Shown here one piece after another: positions 8,933-13,138 of a stretch of 13,138 bases of DNA (the stretch's first letter is position 1; each line of letters begins with the position of its first letter). The notes below the pieces were generated by a model. It saw only the letters and a program-made list of their open reading frames with translations. It did not search any database and was not told the origin of the DNA. The stretch comes from an uncultured Bacteroidales bacterium (lineage in GTDB: Bacteria > Bacteroidota > Bacteroidia > Bacteroidales > Bacteroidaceae), in NCBI GenBank assembly GCA_947367415.1, contig CANBEE010000051.1, forward strand, positions 1 through 13,138. The letters are read 5' to 3'. A program made the position numbers and the translations under genes.

Positions 8933-9697
8933 CTATCTGCGGCGCACCTTACCGATGCCGTTGTTCTGGATATTCATCTGCTTGGGGTCTCCTTTATAAT
9001 AGATACTGCCCACGCCATTTGCCGAGCAGGTGAAACGCTGGGTCACATAGCACTCTATGCCGCCCACGCCATTGAGGTCGGCCGTGAGGTCGGAAGTTTC
9101 AAGGTCATAGGCATTGATATTACCCACGCCGTCGGACTTGAACACAGCACGCTTCGTGGCCTTTCCCGTGAGTATGATGTTGCCTACACCCTCATTGATA
9201 ACCTGCAGAATCTCGCACTGGAGGTCTTCGAAAGTGATATTGCCCACGCCGTCGTTGGTCACCGTCATCATCTGTGCCTCAAAGGTACCCTTCAGATGGA
9301 TATTGCCCACACCTTCGTTATATACCATATCTACAGTGGGGGTTACGATGCGGATATTGATGCCATTGTTCTTCTTCACCTTATACTCTTTGGTCGCCTT
9401 CACGGTCAACGTACCATTCTTGCTCACTTCAGGCTCAATGAGACGCACGAGATGTTCGGGACCACGCGCCTCAATCAGATACTCGTTGCCCTGTTCGATG
9501 GTAATGTTGGCCACCACATCACAGTATATAGCACTGAATTCGGGCAAGTCCATGCGTGCCACCACACCGCGACTTCTCTCAGGAGCCGCATTCGGTTCTT
9601 CACTCATATAGCTGCTCCACACCGTCGAGGCCTCCATAGGCATTGCTGCTGCCAACATGCCAGCACACATACATACTGTTATCAATGACTTTCTCAT
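8933..9697 (-). CDS. DUF2807 (head GIN domain) putative surface protein
   Basis: This 254-aa exported protein has a signal peptide (residues 1-23, MRKSLITVCMCAGMLAAAMP..). From about residue 46 it carries the DUF2807 / 'putative auto-transporter adhesin, head GIN' fold, a right-handed beta-helix-like stack. The core shows a ladder of seven motifs (EGVGNI, DGVGNI, EGVGNI, DGVGNI, NGVGGI, NGVGSI, NGIGKV) whose first glycines lie near residues 129, 150, 170, 190, 210, 228 and 247, i.e. one rung per 18-21 residues. Just after the signal peptide is an AAPERSRG segment (37-44) that looks repeat-derived (see findings). A -7-like AACTTTTG (one mismatch to TAnnTTTG) occurs on the minus strand at 9754-9761. 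The family is common in Bacteroidota but its biological role is poorly defined; adhesion is only suggested by the family name. Confidence 0.9.
   Translation of the reverse strand: MRKSLITVCMCAGMLAAAMPMEASTVWSSYMSEEPNAAPERSRGVVARMDLPEFSAIYCDVVANITIEQGNEYLIEARGPEHLVRLIEPEVSKNGTLTVKATKEYKVKKNNGINIRIVTPTVDMVYNEGVGNIHLKGTFEAQMMTVTNDGVGNITFEDLQCEILQVINEGVGNIILTGKATKRAVFKSDGVGNINAYDLETSDLTADLNGVGGIECYVTQRFTCSANGVGSIYYKGDPKQMNIQNNGIGKVRRR
9569..9583 (-). repeat. possible relic of a TGAGCGnAGTCGAA-type repeat inside the DUF2807 gene
   Basis: The minus strand reads CCTGAGAGAAGTCGC, encoding PERSR. It resembles the TGAGCGCAGCCGAAG motif found in the HAD-ribF gap of this window. It lies in the linker after the signal peptide. 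Resemblance is by eye only and the match is degenerate. Confidence 0.25.
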
Positions 9698-9831
9698 AAT
9701 CTGTTTCGTTTTAGTTGTTCTGCTTTCTGTACATTAGACGTAACGAACACCCCCAAAAGTTGCAACAGGACAAACTTTTTTTACTTTCGAACCTGTTTTT
9801 CTTATTATTTCGAGTTCTCCGAGAGATATTT

Positions 9832-10584
9832 TCAAACAGATTCTTGTTTTTTTAGATGGCGGTTTAGCCATGCAGTAGCCACAATGAACACCGCGAATGC
9901 CACGGCAGCCCACAGCCACATGGAGAGCTTGTCCTGTACCTGCTCCTCCAGCGTAGCGTTACCATAGAGTATCATGTTTGCTGCAGCCACCGAGTTGTTG
10001 AGCACGTGCCCCACAATGCCGGGGAGCATACTGCCAGTGCGGTAGTAGAGCCAGCCAAACATCATGCCAAGGAGGAAGGCAAAGGGTATCTGTGCCGGAT
10101 TCATGTGAACCACACCGAAGATGAGCGACGACACGACGATAGCCGTCCACGGATTGCGGAACATACGGAGCATACGCCCCTCGATAGCGCCACGGAAGAG
10201 CATCTCCTCCAGGATGGGAGCCAGCAGAGCGATGGACAGCAGACCGAAGGGGTTGCGGCTCATGGCGATGAAGGTATCCTCCATCGTGTTAGGAATGCCG
10301 GCCTGCTCAATAAGCAGATTGAGCACATACATGGCTGCAAACACAAACACCACAGCCACGAGCAGCACCTGCCTGCTCACCTCTTTATATTTATCATGCG
10401 ACAGGCCCACATACTTGAAGCGAACGAGGTGCCACATCATCATCAGCGTTGAGGCGACCATGGCCAAGGAGGTCATCATAATCCTATCTATAGGCACTAC
10501 AAAGTGCGATATCGCAGCCACCAGAGCGGTGAAGCCCAGCTGATAGGCAAAATAAAATAGTATAAGTTTAACGATTTTCCACAT
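9832..10584 (-). CDS. CPBP family intramembrane glutamic endopeptidase (CAAX protease-like)
   Basis: This is a 250-aa polytopic membrane protein with about six to eight hydrophobic segments. It carries the three ABI/CPBP motifs: EEMLFRGAIEGR (E126, E127, R131), FGVVHMN (F156, H160) and GHVLNNS (H193, N197). These glutamates and histidines form the active site of the Rce1-like intramembrane proteases. The tail is basic (NRHLKKQ). Bacterial members are variously linked to bacteriocin self-immunity, protein sorting or unknown roles, and nothing here points to a specific substrate. The ATG at 10584 begins MWKIVKLILFYF directly with the first membrane segment. It starts 33 bp after the ribF stop on the same strand, and that gap is occupied by the heptamer repeat. 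Confidence 0.93.
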   Translation of the reverse strand: MWKIVKLILFYFAYQLGFTALVAAISHFVVPIDRIMMTSLAMVASTLMMMWHLVRFKYVGLSHDKYKEVSRQVLLVAVVFVFAAMYVLNLLIEQAGIPNTMEDTFIAMSRNPFGLLSIALLAPILEEMLFRGAIEGRMLRMFRNPWTAIVVSSLIFGVVHMNPAQIPFAFLLGMMFGWLYYRTGSMLPGIVGHVLNNSVAAANMILYGNATLEEQVQDKLSMWLWAAVAFAVFIVATAWLNRHLKKQESV

Positions 10585-10591
10585 GATATAT

Positions 10592-10640
10592 AATTGTGAA
10601 TTATGAATTATTAATTGTCAATTGTGAATTGCCAATTGCC
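10592..10640. repeat. seven-unit degenerate 7-bp tandem repeat (AATTnnn)
   Basis: AATT occurs at 10592, 10599, 10606, 10613, 10620, 10627 and 10634, exactly every 7 bp. The units are AATTGTG, AATTATG, AATTATT, AATTGTC, AATTGTG, AATTGCC and AATTGCC. The array spans the last codons and stop of ribF (stop at 10618-10620) and ends 8 bp upstream of the CPBP start. Similar AATT-rich strings are, from memory, frequent in Prevotella-type intergenic DNA. Confidence 0.85.
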
Positions 10641-11583
10641 TCACCCTCTCCCTATCAGCCTGGAGCTGGACGATGAGGTCGTCGACACTCTCGAAGGGCT
10701 GCTCATCGCGCAGTCGCTCCACAAATTCCAGTTGCAGCGACTTGCCGTAGAGGTCGCCCTCGAAGTCAAGTATATGCACCTCGATGCTACGTTCCTCGCC
10801 ATTGTTGAGTGTAGGACGTTGCCCGATGTTGAGCATACCCACGTGTTCTGCTTGAGAGTTGTTCCCGTCCGTCTGGAAGTGATCGTTTTCGTTATCGTTG
10901 CCAACAAAGTTAACATAAACCCCATACACTCCGCCAGCAGGCATCATCTTATGCTCATCGTGCAATCGGAGATTGGCCGTAGGGAACCCTATCTTGCGCC
11001 CCACCTTATAGCCATCCACCACCTCGCCAACCAGCGAGTAGCGGTAGCCAAGCAAGGCATTGGCCTCGGCAATACGCCCCTCGGCGATGCAGCCACGTAT
11101 CCGGGTAGAGCTCACAGCTTCGCCACCATACGTGCAAGCCTCGCCACGCACCACCTCGATGCCCAGCTCCTTGCCATAGCGCACATAGTCGTCGAAGCCC
11201 TCGGCACGTCCTCGACCAAAGCGATGGTCATAGCCAATGACCAACACCGCCACACCAAGCTGCTCCCTTAGCACCTGCTGCATGAATTCCCGTGCCGTGA
11301 GCTGTGCCATCTCTCGAGTGAAGGTGAGCAGCGCCACCTCATCCATGCCTGCCCCACGCAGCAGTGCCATACGTTCATCCAGTGTCGACAGATGAGCATC
11401 GCCACCGCCATGCAGCACCCTCCTCGGCGCCGTGTCAAAAGTCACTGCCACAGCCTTCAGCGATCGCTCATCGGCAATGCTACGCACCTGACTCAGCAAA
11501 CTCAGATGACCCAGGTGCACCCCATCGAACGAGCCTATAGTGGCAACACACTTCAATGGAGAATTAAAAGCAGAACTATGCAT
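10618..11583 (-). CDS. ribF: bifunctional riboflavin kinase / FAD synthetase
   Basis: The enzyme converts riboflavin to FMN and FMN to FAD in the cytoplasm. The 321-aa protein has an N-terminal nucleotidyltransferase domain with GSFDGVHLGH (17-26, HxGH motif), GYDHRFGRGRAEG (117-129) and SSTRIRGCIAEG (158-169). Its C-terminal riboflavin kinase domain has KIGFPTANL (197-205, the PTAN motif), GVYGVYVN (218-225) and GMLNIGQRPT (249-258). It ends with the EVHILDFEGDLYG and VERLRDEQPFESVDDL segments. The frame can be read from a TTG at 11601, but the ATG at 11583 is chosen because the upstream codons lie in a 7-bp repeat. Residues about 229-248 form an Asn/Asp-rich insertion in a loop that is usually shorter. 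The last residues (LAIHN) are encoded by the AATTnnn repeat. It lies 72 bp after the HAD gene and 33 bp before the CPBP gene. Confidence 0.97.
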   Translation of the reverse strand: MHSSAFNSPLKCVATIGSFDGVHLGHLSLLSQVRSIADERSLKAVAVTFDTAPRRVLHGGGDAHLSTLDERMALLRGAGMDEVALLTFTREMAQLTAREFMQQVLREQLGVAVLVIGYDHRFGRGRAEGFDDYVRYGKELGIEVVRGEACTYGGEAVSSTRIRGCIAEGRIAEANALLGYRYSLVGEVVDGYKVGRKIGFPTANLRLHDEHKMMPAGGVYGVYVNFVGNDNENDHFQTDGNNSQAEHVGMLNIGQRPTLNNGEERSIEVHILDFEGDLYGKSLQLEFVERLRDEQPFESVDDLIVQLQADRERVRQLAIHN

Positions 11584-11595
11584 AGGGGACGGAAC

Positions 11596-11616
11596 TTTCA
11601 ATTTTCAACTTTCAAG
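11596..11616. repeat. three-unit 7-bp tandem repeat upstream of ribF
   Basis: TTTCAAT, TTTCAAC and TTTCAAG follow one another at 11596, 11603 and 11610, again a 7-bp period. On the ribF strand this lies 12 bp upstream of the ATG. Two further AATT-type heptamers (AATTTTC, AATTCAT) occur at 11695-11708 inside the end of the HAD gene. Confidence 0.7.
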
Positions 11617-11694
11617 GTTCGTGCTAGCGAACGAGAGTCAAGCTTGTTTGAGCTCTCACAGTGAGCGCAGCCGAAGCTCAACAACGCTGTTGTT
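11617..11694. repeat. cluster of short palindromes (REP-like) between HAD and ribF
   Basis: Several inverted repeats lie back to back: GTTCG/CGAAC (11617-11632), GAG(T)CAA/TTGAGCTC around 11635-11655, CTCAC/GTGAG (11655-11665), and AACAAC-GCT-GTTGTT (11680-11694). The stretch contains TGAGCGCAGCCGAAG, similar to TGAGCGnAGTCGAA repeats remembered from Bacteroidota genomes. It covers the last 13 or so codons of the HAD gene and most of the gap to ribF. It may serve as a transcript-end or processing structure, but no U-tract terminator for the minus strand is clear. Confidence 0.55.
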
Positions 11695-12297
11695 AATTTT
11701 CAATTCATCACGCCAGTCACTATTCGCCTTCGGACAATAGGTATGGAAACCCAACGCCTGGGCAGCATCGCAGCTCACCTGCAGGTCATCGATGAAGAGC
11801 GTCTCCTCGGGTTTGATACCGGCCAGCTTCGCCACTTTGAGGAAAGCCTCGGGCGAAGGCTTCAGCTCATGTATCTCGTGCGAGAGGAAGATCTGTTCGA
11901 AATAATCCTCCGCCTTGTACCCCTTGTAGTCGAAGCGCTTGCGCCCCTCCTCCCAATGCACGGCATTCGTGTTGCTCAGCAGGAACAGACGGTAGCGTTC
12001 CTTCAGCCCCAACAACATGTCGAGCTTATAGGTCGGGATTTCACATATCAGCGCATTCCACGCATGGTCAATCTGCTCATCGGTGAGCGTAGGCGCATAG
12101 ATGCGGCGCACCGTGTCGTGAAACTCCTCCACCGACATCAGCCCCTGCTCAAAATCCTTCAAGTCGGTACGCTGACCGTAAGGATTGGTCAGCTCATCGC
12201 TCACCTCCACACCATACTCCGCAAACTGCTCCACACAACGGCGCTTGTCGAGATGCAGGAGCACGCCACCCCAATCGAATAGAATATTCTTTATCAT
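11656..12297 (-). CDS. HAD superfamily hydrolase (HAD-IA, YihX-like phosphatase)
   Basis: This 213-aa cytoplasmic phosphatase-type protein has all four HAD motifs: motif I LFDWGGVLL with nucleophile D8, motif II LLSNTNA (S108), motif III K146 in ELKPSPEAF, and motif IV TLFIDDLQVSCDAA (D170, D171). A helical cap lies between motifs I and II (about residues 18-90), as in subclass IA. Motif I has Gly at the position of the usual second Asp (DxG rather than DxD), as also seen in YihX-like FDxGxV members, so activity is likely but the substrate cannot be named. The ATG at 12297 follows a TAACTTTG -7 motif. The C-terminal tail after about residue 200 (KINNSVVELRLRSL) is encoded by the palindromic repeat cluster and is probably not part of the conserved fold. 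Confidence 0.92.
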   Translation of the reverse strand: MIKNILFDWGGVLLHLDKRRCVEQFAEYGVEVSDELTNPYGQRTDLKDFEQGLMSVEEFHDTVRRIYAPTLTDEQIDHAWNALICEIPTYKLDMLLGLKERYRLFLLSNTNAVHWEEGRKRFDYKGYKAEDYFEQIFLSHEIHELKPSPEAFLKVAKLAGIKPEETLFIDDLQVSCDAAQALGFHTYCPKANSDWRDELKINNSVVELRLRSL

Positions 12298-12327
12298 ACT
12301 TTATACCTGGCTCACAATTGTTATGCA

Positions 12328-12335
12328 CAAAGTTA
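12328..12335 (-). promoter_or_regulatory. putative -7 promoter element for the HAD-ribF-CPBP group
   Basis: The minus strand reads TAACTTTG, a perfect TAnnTTTG match about 31 bp before the HAD ATG. The -33 region (TTTT rather than TTTG at about 17-20 bp) is imperfect. Confidence 0.5.
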
Positions 12336-12417
12336 CAACAAACCATCCAATAAAACGAGAGCAACGGCAGCGAAAGGTCCATTTTCAGACATTTTAAATG
12401 TTTTTTCTGCCAAACAC

Positions 12418-12448
12418 TTGTAAAATCCAAACAAACCCCTTACCTTTG
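12418..12448 (+). promoter_or_regulatory. promoter of the CAU tRNA gene
   Basis: A -33 TTG at 12418-12420 and a -7 TACCTTTG (TAnnTTTG) at 12441-12448 are separated by 20 bp, the expected Bacteroidota vegetative promoter spacing. Transcription would begin near 12455, giving a leader of about 29 nt before the tRNA. This is the best-formed promoter in the window. Confidence 0.8.
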
Positions 12449-12483
12449 CATCTGCAATTTGAGGGCAACCTCAGCATTGTGTC

Positions 12484-12557
12484 GGGCTTTTAGCTCAGTT
12501 GGTTAGAGCAACAGACTCATAATCTGGAGGTCCTAGGTTCAAGCCCTAGATGGCCCA
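12484..12557 (+). tRNA. tRNA with CAU anticodon (elongator Met, or Ile2 if the C is modified)
   Basis: The cloverleaf folds from sequence: acceptor GGGCTTT (12484-12490) with ATGGCCC (12550-12556), D-arm GCTC/GAGC, anticodon loop CTCATAA (12516-12522), and T-arm CTAGG-TTCAAGC-CCTAG. The discriminator is A12557. The 3' sequence is ACCG, so CCA is not fully encoded and would be added enzymatically. The anticodon CAU cannot by itself distinguish elongator Met from lysidine-modified Ile2. The C4-G69 pair recalls Ile2 tRNAs, but the evidence is not decisive. Initiator Met is unlikely because pair 1-72 is a normal G-C and the anticodon stem lacks three G-C pairs. A U6-U67 and an A27-G43 mismatch are present. 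Confidence 0.95.
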
Positions 12558-12568
12558 CCGAAAGGAAG

Positions 12569-12602
12569 AGAAGTTGAACATCCCGTTCAGCTTCTTTTTT
12601 TT
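12569..12602 (+). terminator. intrinsic terminator after the tRNA
   Basis: A 10-bp stem GAAGTTGAAC/GTTCAGCTTC (one G-T wobble, extended by an outer A-T pair) with loop ATCCC is followed by eight T residues. It lies 12 nt after the tRNA discriminator base and isolates the tRNA from the array downstream. Confidence 0.92.
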
Positions 12603-12641
12603 ATTACAACTCCCCAAAAACGAACAGTCCATCTCTAAAAA

Positions 12642-12754
12642 GGGCTATTCGTTTCTTCGCACAGGCTTAATAGAATTCTCTTTCAGGCTCAGCAGATAAC
12701 TGTTTTAGGCTCAAGAAACGTTTGTCTCAGGCTATACATTACAATAAACAGACT
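12642..12754. repeat. degenerate 22-bp tandem array, block A (AGGCT anchored)
   Basis: AGGCT occurs at 12663, 12685, 12707 and 12729, exactly 22 bp apart. It is flanked by GGGCT at 12642 (21 bp before) and AGACT at 12750 (21 bp after). The 17 bases between anchors are AT-rich and largely unconserved. The period is not a multiple of 3 and there is no spacer/repeat identity like that of a CRISPR. Confidence 0.75.
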
Positions 12755-12773
12755 GAAAACACCCTTATATATA

Positions 12774-12903
12774 TGGCGAAAGTTCATAAATCGGTTGGCT
12801 TTGGCAAGCATAGTATGGATTTTTGTACACTCTGCAGCACAGCTCGCGTACAATTTTACAACTCTTTCTCTGCCAATGCCAACCGATTTATGAACTTTCG
12901 CCA
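12774..12903. mobile_element. 130-bp palindromic element with 32-bp terminal inverted repeats (MITE-like)
   Basis: The left arm (12774-12805) and right arm (12872-12903) are reverse complements with a single mismatch in 32 bp. They begin TGGCGAAAGTTCATAAATCG and end with the complement. The 66-bp centre has a weaker inner inverted repeat (TTGTAC near 12812-12818 and GTACAA near 12848-12853). ATA flanks both ends (12771-12773 and 12904-12906), compatible with a 3-bp target duplication. No transposase is encoded, so it would be non-autonomous if mobile. The inverted repeat itself is certain; mobility is inferred. Confidence 0.6.
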
Positions 12904-12948
12904 ATAGTAAAGGGGTAGAAAAAGACGCGCACAGCACTTTCTCACGGC

Positions 12949-13138
12949 TGACACATGCAATGGAATTACTACGCACATGCAACAAAATCATTACACACAT
13001 GCACCAAGAAAAACAGACAGCTCCAATCAAAATGCCACAGCCGTCCGTTAGAAAAACTCTCTGTGTCCGATAGAATGATTGCAGGCCTGTGATAGAGTTA
13101 TTGCCTTTGTGCGATTTGGGAAATGCGTGTGTAGCAGT
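12949..13138. repeat. degenerate 22-bp tandem array, block B (runs off the window)
   Basis: CACATGCA occurs at 12952, 12974 and 12996. TCCG is at 13044 and 13066, and GTTAGA/GATAGA/GATAGA at 13047, 13069 and 13091, all 22 bp apart and in one common phase. A T is present at every expected position: 12956, 12978, 13000, 13022, 13044, 13066, 13088, 13110 and 13132 (9 of 9). After the T each unit tends to read (G/C)C(A/G)A then an A-rich stretch, and closes with about 7 variable, more GC-rich bases. A probable extra unit starts at T12916. Confidence 0.75.

Larger units (their letters stand above)
12603..13138. other. gene-free region downstream of the tRNA holding a periodic array and a palindromic element
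   Basis: No open frame in these ~535 bp has a recognisable family, start context or promoter. The two longest frames (12689-13030 minus and 12722-12907 plus) both run through the inverted repeat and owe their similar AKVHKSVG and ANRFMNFR peptides to its palindromic arms. By eye the region is richer in A+T than the genes to the left. The structures present are listed as separate repeats. Confidence 0.7.

Noticed and set aside
9114..9611. 165-codon plus-strand frame with repeated LPTPS
   Set aside because: It is the antisense of the GVGNI ladder of the DUF2807 gene, and the repeats are a by-product.
10615..11271. 218-codon plus-strand frame opposite ribF
   Set aside because: It lies wholly antisense to a clear ribF and shows no domain.
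12722..12907. 61-codon plus-strand open frame (AKVHKSVG .. ANRFMNFR)
   Set aside because: It mirrors the minus-strand frame because the DNA is palindromic, and no promoter or start context supports it.
12689..13030. 113-codon minus-strand open frame in the post-tRNA region
   Set aside because: It runs through the inverted repeat and both array blocks and has no recognisable domain or promoter. Its apparent motifs are produced by the palindromic arms.
12642..13138. CRISPR array
   Set aside because: The conserved part of each unit is only 5-8 bp, the units drift gradually, and there are no 25-35 bp identical repeats with unique spacers and no cas genes.

Overview
The window looks like a chromosomal segment of a Bacteroidales bacterium, most likely Prevotellaceae. 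The reasons are TAnnTTTG-type -7 promoter elements in front of several genes, no Shine-Dalgarno motifs, Bacteroidota-type protein families (a large secreted TPR protein next to a small TonB-receptor-like barrel, a DUF2807 head-GIN protein, a HGVHSP-type methyltransferase), and AATT-rich short intergenic repeats. Genus assignment is inference.

Layout. At the left edge, on the minus strand, lie the N-terminal part of a PduO-type ATP:cob(I)alamin adenosyltransferase (1-246) and, upstream of it, a class I SAM methyltransferase (282-944). A short intergenic region with divergent promoter motifs leads into a plus-strand block: a 1014-aa secreted TPR protein (1061-4105), a C-terminal-Phe outer-membrane barrel protein (4125-5861), DNA topoisomerase I topA (6070-8400) and shikimate kinase aroK (8397-8921, overlapping topA by 4 bp). 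Converging on this are minus-strand genes, read from right to left: a HAD hydrolase (12297-11656), bifunctional riboflavin kinase/FAD synthetase ribF (11583-10618), a CPBP intramembrane protease (10584-9832) and a DUF2807 surface protein (9697-8933). The HAD-ribF-CPBP genes are closely spaced and may share transcripts. The gaps between them carry 7-bp tandem repeats and small palindromes, which also encode the C-terminal residues of two of the proteins.

At the right, a CAU-anticodon tRNA gene (12484-12557) has a well-formed promoter and a strong intrinsic terminator. Beyond the terminator there is no convincing gene for about 535 bp. Instead there is a degenerate tandem array with a 22-bp period (seen at 12642-12754 and 12949-13138, running off the window), interrupted by a 130-bp palindromic element with 32-bp terminal inverted repeats (12774-12903). 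This post-tRNA array is the most unusual structure here. I do not recognise it as a described system, and its function is unknown.

The protein-coding part is mostly housekeeping (cofactor synthesis, DNA topology, aromatic amino acid precursor) plus cell-envelope proteins. The TPR/barrel pair is the most interesting coding unit.
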